64,000 nucleotides of DNA from Niabella agricola (GTDB lineage: Bacteria; Bacteroidota; Bacteroidia; Chitinophagales; Chitinophagaceae), in assembly GCF_021538615.1 (NCBI RefSeq), contig NZ_JAJHIZ010000003.1, positions 2,232,001-2,296,000 of the forward strand. Reading direction: 5' to 3'. Every line of letters starts with the position of its first letter. The first letter of the stretch is position 1. Below, one piece after another: positions 25,062 to 34,011 of the stretch. The notes beneath the pieces were generated by a model. It was not told where the DNA came from. It saw only the letters and a program-made list of their open reading frames with translations, and searched no databases. Position numbers and translations under genes: made by a program.

Positions 25062-26432
25062 ATGTACGCACAGCAAGCATACCCGAAAACATTGATACCG
25101 GCAACGCCCCCGTTGCCGGCAGCCGGGCAGCGCCTGCTCATTATTGGCGGCGGGGAGGCTGCGTTGGGCCAGTTACAGCTGGTGCTGGCCGCGGGTATTC
25201 AAACAGGGGTCACATTAGTAAGCAAGGATCCGCTGCCGGCCATAAAAGATCTCGCCGGCAGCCACCAGCTAACCTTGCTGGAACGGGCCTATACATCGGA
25301 TGATCTGAAGTATGCCGACCTCATCATTATTGCAACAGATGATCCTGTTCAATGCGGTCACATCCATGCCGATCTGCACCGATCAGGCTTCGGGGTAAGC
25401 ATTGCTTCAAAACCAGGATTCCATCACCGGTATGCCGGTGCTTTTGTAAAAGAACAAAATCGCAACACCCTTTTTTCGGATATACTTACCGGCGGGCAGC
25501 CACCATTCCTGTATCCGTTAACTGGAAGTATTGCTGAAAAGAAGCCTCGAAAAGAGACCTCCTATGCAAGAATCGCCTCCCGCGCCCTGCTCATTTTTGC
25601 ACTCATGCTGATCGGGCATTTTTTATTTTCTTACCTCCCCTATGACTCCATTAAAACGGGGTTTGAAACCCTTTACAGCGGCTTTGATCAAACGTTCCTG
25701 ATCATGCTGCTGGCCGGCTTTGTGGCACAGCTGGTAGATGGCGCCCTGGGCATGGGCTATGGCGTTACCAGCGCCACCATCCTGTTATCCGCCGGTGTAA
25801 ACCCGGCCGCCATCAGCGGCAGCATCCATACCGCTGAAATGTTTGCCAGCGGCGCTTCCGGATACAGCCACTACCGCTTTGGTAACGTGAACAAAAAACT
25901 TTTCAAAACCCTGCTCATTCCCGGTGTGGCAGGCGCCGTACTGGGTGCGGTGTTGCTGGTTTATCTCGGTGAAAAATACGGTACATTTATCCGTCCGCTG
26001 CTGGCCTGCTACACACTTTTCCTCGGCATCAAGATCCTCTCCAATGCCTTCCGCAACCAGATCCGGAAGAAGAAGTACAAACATTACCGCACCCTTGCCG
26101 GCGCAGGTGGTTTCTTCGATTCATTCGGCGGCGGCGGATGGGGCCCCATTGTTACCACTACTTTAATCACCAAAGGACGTAGCCCTAAATATGTGATCGG
26201 CTCCGTAAGCCTGACTGAATTTTTTGTGACCCTTTCCAGTGCCTTTACCTTTTTTATATTCCTTGGAGTTAGTCACTGGCAAACCATACTGGGTCTGATT
26301 CTTGGCGGACTGATCGCTGCGCCGGTTGCGGCAAAGCTGGCGGGCAGACTGCCCCGGAAAACGGCTTTTATATTGCTGGGTATCCTGGTGGTGATCTGGA
26401 GCATCAAAATACTGGCCGGTGTATGCAGGTAA
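25062..26432 (+). CDS. second TSUP permease fused to a degenerate siroheme-synthase-like domain
   Basis: A 456-residue paralogue of the gene at 22833. Residues 20-150 keep the Rossmann start LLIIGGGEAALGQLQLVL and the strand-helix order. The catalytic Asp equivalent is Ser116 (SIASKPGF instead of NIADKPAL), the AIST-NGKSP block is absent, and the dimerisation/chelatase half is missing. The TSUP part (about 175-456) is well kept, with DGALGMGYG and DSFGGGGWGP. The N-domain is therefore probably not an active dehydrogenase; a sensory or vestigial role is possible. It has its own operator-bearing promoter. Confidence 0.88.
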   Translation: MYAQQAYPKTLIPATPPLPAAGQRLLIIGGGEAALGQLQLVLAAGIQTGVTLVSKDPLPAIKDLAGSHQLTLLERAYTSDDLKYADLIIIATDDPVQCGHIHADLHRSGFGVSIASKPGFHHRYAGAFVKEQNRNTLFSDILTGGQPPFLYPLTGSIAEKKPRKETSYARIASRALLIFALMLIGHFLFSYLPYDSIKTGFETLYSGFDQTFLIMLLAGFVAQLVDGALGMGYGVTSATILLSAGVNPAAISGSIHTAEMFASGASGYSHYRFGNVNKKLFKTLLIPGVAGAVLGAVLLVYLGEKYGTFIRPLLACYTLFLGIKILSNAFRNQIRKKKYKHYRTLAGAGGFFDSFGGGGWGPIVTTTLITKGRSPKYVIGSVSLTEFFVTLSSAFTFFIFLGVSHWQTILGLILGGLIAAPVAAKLAGRLPRKTAFILLGILVVIWSIKILAGVCR

Positions 26433-26456
26433 ACGTTTGCGGGAAATGTGGCCGCT

Positions 26457-26612
26457 GAAGCATAGATACGCAGAAGTATGGGTATTATTGAAGCAATGTA
26501 GCCGCCGAGGCACAAATACACCGGCTCTCAGCGCTTCTGTGGCATCCACCGGCGCCTTCTGCGGCATAGATACACCGGCCTCTCAGCGCCTCCTGTGCTT
26601 CTGCGGCAATAC
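26457..26612. repeat. intergenic GCCGC-GAGGCAYARATACACCGG repeats
   Basis: Copies of a unit of about 40 bases lie at 26457-26476 (partial), 26502-26546 and 26564-26612. They share CAYARATACACCGG, CTCTCAGCGC and CTGYGGCA. A partial match (GCCACTGAGGCATAGA) lies just after cysI at 21850-21865. The unit can be read as an inverted repeat (GCCGCMGAGGCA ... CTTCTGCGGC). No protein is encoded convincingly. Confidence 0.6.
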
Positions 26613-26645
26613 CGAAACCTGCATTGGATGTTCTAAAAAAAATTA

Positions 26646-26685
26646 CCCTACTTTTTTGGTAGACTAATAAATTCTTCTATTTTTG
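26646..26685 (+). promoter_or_regulatory. operator D over a Bacteroidota promoter, before the TonB receptor
   Basis: The promoter is TTTG at 26655-26658, exactly 19 bases, and TATTTTTG at 26678-26685, a perfect match to TTTG-N19-TAnnTTTG. The operator CTAC (26648-26651), N7, GTAGACTAATAA (26659-26670) covers the -33 element and most of the spacer. This arrangement is expected for repression. Confidence 0.75.
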
Positions 26686-26732
26686 CCGCCTGAAAATAGT
26701 TGCGTGAATACATTTCAATGCTTTTTGGTAAG

Positions 26733-26811
26733 ATGCCTGGAGGCATGTTGTAGGCCGGCGACCGGCTGCCGATGTTGTTATTGAGACATCGGGGTAATTA
26801 TGCTTTTTTTT
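26733..26811 (+). promoter_or_regulatory. structured leader RNA of the TonB receptor transcript
   Basis: Three consecutive hairpins follow the promoter: ATGCCT/AGGCAT (26733-26746), GCCGG/CCGGC (26754-26766) and CCGATGT/ACATCGG (26769-26792). A T-rich stretch starts ten bases later (26803-26811, then 26815-26820). The layout resembles an attenuator or small riboswitch, but I recognise no known class and the distance to the T-run is long for a standard terminator. Confidence 0.45.
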
Positions 26812-26820
26812 AACTTTTTT

Positions 26821-26846
26821 CTCTACAAAATAAGTAGACTATTAAA
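26821..26846 (+). promoter_or_regulatory. operator E: second CTAC-N7-GTAGACTATTAA element before the TonB receptor
   Basis: CTAC at 26823-26826 and GTAGACTATTAAA from 26834 repeat the operator with the same 11-base register. The site is eleven bases before the ATG at 26857. Two sites about 175 bases apart on one leader could allow looping or roadblock repression. Confidence 0.65.
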
Positions 26847-26856
26847 TCGATCCATC

Positions 26857-29433
26857 ATGCGCGTTCACTCTCTTTTATTTAAATTTACTCTTACTGGAAC
26901 TGTTGTTCTTTCATCATTTTCATTAAAGGCACAACTGGCGGGTCGTGTGATCAATGAACAGAACGAAGGTATCCCCAATGCCAGCATCCAGGTAAAGGGT
27001 AAAGATATCGGTACCACTGCAGATCACAACGGCGTTTTCATTTTACAGGATGCACCGAAGATACCCTTTACCATTATAGCCTCCTCGGTAAACTACGATC
27101 CTAAAAATGTAGTTGTAAGAAATACCGGCGACTCTTTAATCATAAGGCTGGCCCTCACCTATCATTTGGATACAATCGTAGTGACCTCCCGCAGAAGAAA
27201 TGAGTTGCTGCAGGAAGTGCCCATTGCCGTTTCCGTAATCGGTGGCCCCAAGATTGCTGAAGCAGGTGCTTTTAACGTAAATCGTATCAAGGAGATGATT
27301 CCTTCCCTGCAATTGTATACCTCCAACCCCCGTAACACCGGTGTAAACATCAGGGGCATCGGCTCACCGTTTGGGCTCACCAACGATGGGCTGGATCCTG
27401 GTGTAGGATATTATATCGACGGAGTGTATTATGCCCGTCCCGCCGCCGCTGTTCTTGATTTTATGGATGTGGAGCGCATAGAAGTATTGCGTGGGCCACA
27501 GGGGACCCTCTTCGGAAAAAATACCGCAGCGGGAGCTATTAACATTATCTCAAAAAAGCCGAGTTTTCACCCGGGCGGCACGCTGGAAACCAGCTTTGGA
27601 AATTTCGGATATATTCAGGCTAAGGCCTCCATCACCGGTCCGATTACCCGGCACCTGGCGGGAAGATTATCCTTCTCGGGTACCCAGCGAAACGGGTTGC
27701 TCTATAACCAGCGCACCCAGCAACATGTAAACGATATCAATAATCTGGGGGTACGAGGACAACTGTTATATAATGTGTCCGACAATACATCCGTCACTTT
27801 AAGCGGAGACATCACATCCCAGAAACCCATCGGGTACGCACAGGTGGTGGCCGGTGTGGTAAAAACAGAACGGCCGGCCTACCGGCAATTTGATGCCATC
27901 ATTGCTGACCTTAACTATCAATTGCCTTCTGCCAATGCCTTTGACCGGGTGATTGATCACGACACCCCCTGGAAATCGAACAATGAGCTCGGAGGCGCAT
28001 CACTGAATATCGACAGCAAGATCGGACCGGGAACCCTCACCTCTACAACAGCATGGCGTTACTGGAAATGGGATCCTTCAAACGACCGCGATTTTACCGG
28101 ACTGGAGGCGCTTTCCAAATCGCAGAACCCGGCGGAGCATAAAAATTTTTCCCAGGAACTCCGGTATGCCGGTGCAATCAACGACCGTCTCAGCGGTGTA
28201 GTGGGATTGTTCTTTATCGACCAGGATATAAAAATTCATGGAACCGAGGAATCCGGTAAAGACCAGTGGCGCTTTTCCCAAAGTTCTACCAGTAATCTTT
28301 GGAAAACACCGGGACTGCTGAATGGATACGGCATCCGGACTGAATCTTCTATCAAATCCTTAAGCGCAGCTGCATTTGCGAATATAGACTGGGAGTTCGC
28401 TGATCATTTCCACTTCCTTCCGGGTATCCGTTTAAACTATGATGAGAAAAAAGCGGTGTACGACCGGAAAACCTATGGTGGGCTGCAAACAGACGACCCT
28501 GCTTTGATTGCATTAAAAAACTCCGTATATGCCAGTCAGTTTTATGAATCCAATGCCGCAGAGCGGAATTTCACTTACCAGCTCACGCTTGCATACAAGC
28601 CATCCAAACGTCTGAACACATTTGCTACTTACGCCACCAGCTTTAAACCCGTGGGCGTAAATGTTGCAGGTATTCCAACAATTGACGGTAAACCGGCTAC
28701 CAACCTGGCGGTGATCCGTCCCGAATATACCAAGCATGTGGAACTGGGCATAAAAGCGAACCCCACCAACGATCTCACACTGAACCTCACGCTTCACAAC
28801 TCCGATATCAAAGACTACCAGACAAACGTGCAAAGTGCCGAACTGGGTGTTAACCGCGGATATATTGCCAATGCCGATAAAGTAAGCGTTAAAGGCGTAG
28901 AATTTGACGGAAGCATTCGCATAAACCAGCATTTCAATTTCAACGGATCTTTGGCGTATACCGATGGTAAGTATGTAAAATTTACCAATGCCCCGCTTCC
29001 ATTGGAGGAAACAGGTCATACCGAAAATGGCGTGCAGGTGGCATTTAAAGACGTTTCCAATAGCCCGTTGCCCGGTATTTCCAAATGGGCAGGATCCCTG
29101 GGCGGTGAATACAGTACCCCGGCGGCACCCTTTGGAAAAGCCGGACAATTCTTTGTGGGCCTGGATGGCTTTTACCGGTCTTCGTTCTCTTCCAGCCCTT
29201 CTCCTTCCAAATACCTGAGTATCGATGGTTATACACTGGTAAACGGCCGCATAGGCTACAGGGTACAAAAAGGATTAACGGCCTACCTGTGGGCCCGTAA
29301 TATTTTTGATAAAAATTATTACGAACAACTGCTGGCTGCAGGCGGAAACGCCGGCCATTACGCCGCGGTGCTTGGAGACCAGCGCACTTATGGCATTACA
29401 TTAAGCTTTACATTCAACGGAAAAAACCAATGA
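26857..29433 (+). CDS. TonB-dependent outer-membrane receptor
   Basis: An 858-residue receptor. The ATG at 26857 gives a clean signal peptide ending LKAQ; extending to 26800 adds 19 residues that bury the signal peptide and overlap operator E. A carboxypeptidase-regulatory-like domain (about 25-100) precedes the plug (VVTSRRRNELLQEVPIAVSV; VLRGPQGTLFGKNTAAGAIN) and a 22-strand barrel ending in YGITLSFTF. The plug resembles receptors that do not use SusD. Its operator and position suggest uptake of a sulfur-containing compound; the ligand is unknown. Confidence 0.93.
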   Translation: MRVHSLLFKFTLTGTVVLSSFSLKAQLAGRVINEQNEGIPNASIQVKGKDIGTTADHNGVFILQDAPKIPFTIIASSVNYDPKNVVVRNTGDSLIIRLALTYHLDTIVVTSRRRNELLQEVPIAVSVIGGPKIAEAGAFNVNRIKEMIPSLQLYTSNPRNTGVNIRGIGSPFGLTNDGLDPGVGYYIDGVYYARPAAAVLDFMDVERIEVLRGPQGTLFGKNTAAGAINIISKKPSFHPGGTLETSFGNFGYIQAKASITGPITRHLAGRLSFSGTQRNGLLYNQRTQQHVNDINNLGVRGQLLYNVSDNTSVTLSGDITSQKPIGYAQVVAGVVKTERPAYRQFDAIIADLNYQLPSANAFDRVIDHDTPWKSNNELGGASLNIDSKIGPGTLTSTTAWRYWKWDPSNDRDFTGLEALSKSQNPAEHKNFSQELRYAGAINDRLSGVVGLFFIDQDIKIHGTEESGKDQWRFSQSSTSNLWKTPGLLNGYGIRTESSIKSLSAAAFANIDWEFADHFHFLPGIRLNYDEKKAVYDRKTYGGLQTDDPALIALKNSVYASQFYESNAAERNFTYQLTLAYKPSKRLNTFATYATSFKPVGVNVAGIPTIDGKPATNLAVIRPEYTKHVELGIKANPTNDLTLNLTLHNSDIKDYQTNVQSAELGVNRGYIANADKVSVKGVEFDGSIRINQHFNFNGSLAYTDGKYVKFTNAPLPLEETGHTENGVQVAFKDVSNSPLPGISKWAGSLGGEYSTPAAPFGKAGQFFVGLDGFYRSSFSSSPSPSKYLSIDGYTLVNGRIGYRVQKGLTAYLWARNIFDKNYYEQLLAAGGNAGHYAAVLGDQRTYGITLSFTFNGKNQ

Positions 29434-29503
29434 TATAAGGTGCATCAGAAATGACTCATCCAGCCCGGCCTAATAACCGGGTTATACAGAGCAATCAAAA
29501 ATG

Positions 29504-29538
29504 CCCTGCTGTTTTCACAGCGGGGTTTCTTTTTTTAA
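29504..29538 (+). terminator. rho-independent terminator after the TonB receptor
   Basis: CCCTGCTG pairs with CAGCGGGG around a six-base loop, followed by TTTCTTTTTTT. A smaller CCCGG/CCGGG hairpin precedes it at 29464-29480. It closes the sulfur region. Confidence 0.8.
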
Positions 29539-29624
29539 TATTCCGGTTTAAAGTTAAACCTTGCAGAATTTCGTTGGTCTAACAGGTGTATTTTTGACAA
29601 TTATCGCTTTTGACACAATTGACA

Positions 29625-30875
29625 ATGAAAAAACTAATGTTTGTTTGCTGGGCTATGTGGCTTTGTATATCTGTTGGTGCCCAGGCAAAAACATTGTACC
29701 TCGATCCAAGTAAAACAATCGGAGCGCCGGCCTCCCGGGTATTTGAGGAAGTAAAGTTTATTCCGCTCGAAACCACCCGGAAAAGCATGTTTGGCGCCAT
29801 CCGGCAATTAGTGGTTACGGATTCTCTGTTCATCGTTCTCGACGGGGATACCAATGCGTTATATTTTTTCGACCGGCGCGGCAAATTTTTACAGAAGTAC
29901 CGCATCAAACGTTACCGGATCCGCGACATCCAGCTGGACCGGTCAAAAAATGCGTTGCTGATCTTCAGCCTCAACAAAAACTATAACATTCCGTCTGTTC
30001 AGGTGCAGGAATACCTGGAGGCAGATGTTCAAAAGGATATTTCAAAATTTGCAAAAGCCACCTGGTTCTATCTCTATGATGTAACGGCCGCCAAAACCGA
30101 GGATCTTAAAAACTTCCGGTATGCTTTTACCAACCCGGTACGCTTTGATAAAGACAAATTTGCCGCCAGCTTTATTAAAGCCAAAAGAACGGCCCGCGAT
30201 ACACTCGACTATCAATTAAAGATCATCAACCAGTCGGCCGTTCTACAAAACTATTTTCCCTACAATAAGAAAACCGAATCGGTTTATTATTATGCGGGCG
30301 CATCCCAGTGCAGCATTATTCCCACGCAGAATGACTCTGTATTGTTTGTGACCCGTCCTTTTCAATACGAGATCTATACGCTTACCCCATCGGCCATTAC
30401 AGAAAGCTATAAGCTGATGCTGCCCATGGACAATGCCGTTCCTCCTTCCTTTTTTAATATGGGCTTCTCCAGTCGCGGTGAGATGGATACCTATAAAATC
30501 GAACATCCCGCTTATGCACACAAAATTGAGAATGTGATCCGGTTTAAAAATCTGATGTTCTTCGACCTCAACCTGTTCAAAGGCTATAACCGTTATCTCT
30601 TCGATAACAAGACCAATCTCATCTACGACTATAATAAAATCTCTTCCGACAGCAGCAGCTATTTCCTGCCGGTTTCGGGGGTCATCAAAAGTTTTGATGA
30701 ACAATATATTTACCTGTCGCTGTCCGCTAAAAGCATGTTTAATGCAAAAAAATCGTCTGAATACAGAAACCCGCAATATGACGATGTATTGACCCGCTTT
30801 TTTGCCACACGAAAAGAAACAGACAACCCCGTATTGATCCAGTTAAAACCCAAAGAAGATTTAGCGACAAAATGA
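29625..30875 (+). CDS. secreted six-bladed beta-propeller protein (copy 1)
   Basis: A 416-residue exported protein. The ATG at 29625 gives a signal peptide cleaved after VGAQA; the upstream TTG at 29610 only adds five residues. FIPLETT at the start of the mature part and repeated DSLFIVLDGD.../FFDRRGKFLQKY-type strands indicate the 6-bladed propeller family common beside Bacteroidota outer-membrane systems. A TATTTTTG at 29589-29596 could be its -7 element. The stop overlaps the next ATG by four bases (ATGA), so the two are translationally coupled. It is paralogous to the gene at 34012. Confidence 0.82.
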   Translation: MKKLMFVCWAMWLCISVGAQAKTLYLDPSKTIGAPASRVFEEVKFIPLETTRKSMFGAIRQLVVTDSLFIVLDGDTNALYFFDRRGKFLQKYRIKRYRIRDIQLDRSKNALLIFSLNKNYNIPSVQVQEYLEADVQKDISKFAKATWFYLYDVTAAKTEDLKNFRYAFTNPVRFDKDKFAASFIKAKRTARDTLDYQLKIINQSAVLQNYFPYNKKTESVYYYAGASQCSIIPTQNDSVLFVTRPFQYEIYTLTPSAITESYKLMLPMDNAVPPSFFNMGFSSRGEMDTYKIEHPAYAHKIENVIRFKNLMFFDLNLFKGYNRYLFDNKTNLIYDYNKISSDSSSYFLPVSGVIKSFDEQYIYLSLSAKSMFNAKKSSEYRNPQYDDVLTRFFATRKETDNPVLIQLKPKEDLATK

Positions 30876-33829
30876 AGCGACCCATTCTGATTATCCTGCT
30901 GCTCCTGCCCATTTTGTCGTTTGCACAGACCAGTGGCAGCGTGAAGGGGCTTGTTTCGGACTCTGTGCACGATTATGGCCTGCAGTCTGCAACGGTTACC
31001 GTGTATAAAAAAGCCGATTCCGTACTTGTCAACTACCAGGTTACCAATAACCAGGGAGAGTTTAATATCGGTGAACTACCTTTTCGTACACCGCTCCTTG
31101 TTTCCATTACCTATTCCGGGTATAATGATTTTTCAAAGGAGGTATACCTTGACTCTTTAAAGAAAGATTTTGACTTCAAAAAGATAGGGCTTTCCAGGGA
31201 TACGTCCCGGCAAATGGAGGAAGTAGTGGTGAAATCGGTGGTGCCCGTGCGTATGAACGGTGATACCCTGGAAATAAATCCCGATGCATTTAAGCTGGAT
31301 TCCGCTGCGGTAGTGGAAGACATGTTGCTGCGCGTGCCGGGTGTAACCATGTGGAGTGACGGAACCATTACTGTAAATGGTAAAAAGATCAGCAACGTAT
31401 TTGTAGACGGCAAACCTTTTTTTGGAGGCAGTCCTGAAATTGCCACCCAGAACCTGCCCAAAACCGCTATTGAAAAGATACAGGTATACCAGGAAAAGGA
31501 CTACAGCAAACAGGAGATCACCAGTACCGAAATGGATTCTACGTTCACCATGAACATCAAAATGAAGGCGGAAAAACGCAAAGGCTTCTTTGGAAAAGTA
31601 GGCGCCGGGCTGGGAACGGATCATCATTATGAAGGCGACCTCACCATGCAGGCCTACAACAAAAAAACAAAACTGGCGATTGCCGGAAATCTTAATAATA
31701 CCAATAAAACCATTCAGAATGTACGGGAGGCGATCGAAAACAATACTTTCCGATCTTATAACCGCAGAAATTTCGGAGCGCCCAATGCCAATGCCGCCGG
31801 ACTCAATACCGTGCATTATTTTGGGGCGTACCTGCAACACAATTTTGACGAAAGCACCAACTCCCGCTTTAATAATTCTATCGACGGGGAGTATAATTTA
31901 AGAGATTCCAAGAACAACCAGCTCACCAACAGTACCACCATCCAGAACCTGACCGATTACACGCTTACCAATATTACCGAACGGCGCAGCAACGGAAGTT
32001 CTTTGAATCAGTCGGTTGACGCCGGCTATGAAAACAGGAAACAGGCCACCTCTTTTTCAACAAAGGCCAACTATACCTGGAACAATGCGCAATCAGCAAA
32101 CGAAGGAAATACTACCGCGTTCCGCAATGACACGTTGCGGGCCAGTCAGCGTCGTAACAGTACGGCTGCTACCTCCCACTCCAACAGCTTTAATCTGAAT
32201 GGTTATTTTAATAACAACGATTACGACGAAGGCATCAATAAAAAAAGCTTTTCCACCAGTTTTTCGGTAACCTCTAACAACAGCGAAAGCAATAGCACCC
32301 AGATCAGCCGCTTCGAATCATTTGTTGATAGTATCTATACACAAAATACCGACCGGAAATATCACAATGAAAATTCCAACTTTACCACCAATATCGGGTT
32401 AAACTACAATGGACTCCGTTCGCTGTTGTTTGGTAACTATAATTTCTGGAATATCAATATCGGCTTACGGAATAATTTCCGGTACAATAAATCAGACCTG
32501 AACGCCGATGTATTGGAACTGGATAGTACCAATACTTACCGGATCAATGAGGCACTTACCAATATCAATTCTGTAGTGAATATCGAAGACCGGCCGGGCA
32601 TCAGCTTCTTCAAAACCATCAGCAGGGTACTTTCAGACCGGCATTATAAAAGCATTTCCTTCCGTACCGACCTGCAGAACCAGTTCCTTTATCAGCGGAA
32701 TACGTCCACCCTCAGTTACCGGAACCTGGAGCGGTCGTTCCATTTCTTTACGCCTTCTTCATCCATTTACTACAATTACAACCGGTTTAACAAGTACAAC
32801 CTGAACATCGGTATTACGCACAGCAGTTCCGCCACCGCACCCACCATCGACCAGTTGTACCCCATCGTTGATAACATCAACAAGTATAATATTGTGGTGG
32901 GCAATCCCGATCTGAAATCGCCACTGGGCAATAACTTTAATTTTAACGCCAGCTACAACACGCAGCGGTTCAATGAAAAGACCACCTATTCGGCGAGCCT
33001 GAACCTGGGGTATAACACCTTTAAAAATGGCATTTCCGATAGCAGTATCTTTGGCAACAACGGTTCCCGTACCTCCTATTTGCTGAACATTAACGGGCGG
33101 CGCTCTTTTAACGGAAACTTTAATGCCAGTGCCTCCTACCGCATCAATAACAAAAACATGCTGCAGATACGGTACAACGGCAGTTTGGGTGGCTCACACG
33201 CTCCGCAATACATAAAAACTCCGGCAGACCTGGCAGCCCAGTTGATCTATACCCAAACCCGGAGCCAGAATCATGGAGTACATCTTTTCTACAGTCTTAC
33301 CGATCTTTTCAATATATCACTGGGAGAAAACATCACCTCCAACAACAGCCAGCAGATCGGTACCGGTAAAGCAGCGCTAAAGGCAACGACCTACGGAACC
33401 ACCGCCCGCCTTACGCTTCTTGTACCCAAAAACTTCACGCTGAGCAGTAATGTTAACTACCTGAACAATATCTCCGCTAAGAACCAATCGGAAAAGGCCA
33501 CGATATGGAATGCCTATGCTACCTGGCGCTTTATGAAAATGAAGCAGGCGGAAATAAAATTATCGGTCTTCGACATCCTCCGGCAGAACCGGAACATCTC
33601 CAACTTTGCTAATGATAATAATACCACGGGCACCACTATTACAAACGGAATCCAGCAATTTTACATGCTCACCCTTTCCTACTTTCCCCGGCAGTTTGGT
33701 GGTAAATCCGGCAGATCCGGACGTTCCGGGGGTCGCCGCAGTGAAGCCGGAGAACAGCGGCAACGGCCGCAACAGCAGCTCCGGCAGCAAAGTGGCGGCG
33801 GCGTGCAGCGGAGGGGCGGAAGGAATTAG
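30872..33829 (+). CDS. outer-membrane beta-barrel protein with TonB-plug-like domain (copy 1)
   Basis: A 985-residue protein: signal peptide ending LSFAQ, a carboxypeptidase-regulatory-like domain (about 22-105), a plug-like domain (RVPGVTMWSDGTITVNGKKI; NLPKTAIEKIQVYQ) and a long Asn/Ser/Tyr-rich barrel of the outer-membrane beta-barrel family PF14905 type. The last barrel strand ends near YFPRQFG. It is followed by an unusual 45-residue Gly/Arg/Gln tail (GGRRSEAGEQRQRPQQQ, ending RRGGRN). Substrate is unknown. It pairs with the propeller gene in front of it. Confidence 0.87.
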   Translation: MKRPILIILLLLPILSFAQTSGSVKGLVSDSVHDYGLQSATVTVYKKADSVLVNYQVTNNQGEFNIGELPFRTPLLVSITYSGYNDFSKEVYLDSLKKDFDFKKIGLSRDTSRQMEEVVVKSVVPVRMNGDTLEINPDAFKLDSAAVVEDMLLRVPGVTMWSDGTITVNGKKISNVFVDGKPFFGGSPEIATQNLPKTAIEKIQVYQEKDYSKQEITSTEMDSTFTMNIKMKAEKRKGFFGKVGAGLGTDHHYEGDLTMQAYNKKTKLAIAGNLNNTNKTIQNVREAIENNTFRSYNRRNFGAPNANAAGLNTVHYFGAYLQHNFDESTNSRFNNSIDGEYNLRDSKNNQLTNSTTIQNLTDYTLTNITERRSNGSSLNQSVDAGYENRKQATSFSTKANYTWNNAQSANEGNTTAFRNDTLRASQRRNSTAATSHSNSFNLNGYFNNNDYDEGINKKSFSTSFSVTSNNSESNSTQISRFESFVDSIYTQNTDRKYHNENSNFTTNIGLNYNGLRSLLFGNYNFWNINIGLRNNFRYNKSDLNADVLELDSTNTYRINEALTNINSVVNIEDRPGISFFKTISRVLSDRHYKSISFRTDLQNQFLYQRNTSTLSYRNLERSFHFFTPSSSIYYNYNRFNKYNLNIGITHSSSATAPTIDQLYPIVDNINKYNIVVGNPDLKSPLGNNFNFNASYNTQRFNEKTTYSASLNLGYNTFKNGISDSSIFGNNGSRTSYLLNINGRRSFNGNFNASASYRINNKNMLQIRYNGSLGGSHAPQYIKTPADLAAQLIYTQTRSQNHGVHLFYSLTDLFNISLGENITSNNSQQIGTGKAALKATTYGTTARLTLLVPKNFTLSSNVNYLNNISAKNQSEKATIWNAYATWRFMKMKQAEIKLSVFDILRQNRNISNFANDNNTTGTTITNGIQQFYMLTLSYFPRQFGGKSGRSGRSGGRRSEAGEQRQRPQQQLRQQSGGGVQRRGGRN

Positions 33830-33833
33830 CAAA

Positions 33834-33929
33834 GAGATCTGAGACTTGAAATGCAGTTATCGGATCTCCGGCATCAGCCTCCTCACTGCTGACCATTGAC
33901 ATCAGATCTCCGTTCTCAAATCTCAGAGC
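33834..33929. repeat. intergenic inverted repeats of GAGATCTGAGA words
   Basis: GAGATCTGAGA at 33834-33844 faces TCTCAAATCTCAGAGC at 33914-33929, with CAGATCTCCG and GGATCTCCGGCATCAG between them. The words resemble fragments at 16187-16215 and 40330-40378. Nothing else was found between the two duplicated operons. Confidence 0.5.
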
Positions 33930-34011
33930 ACGACCCCAAGTTTAAATAAAGGTGGAAGGCTTAGGATTCTGTTAACATTCTCCTCGTTAATTTTATGGCG
34001 AACTGATTCGT

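Noticed and set aside
26800..26856. Longer start for the TonB receptor
   Set aside because: It would put 19 residues before a clear signal peptide and translate through operator E.
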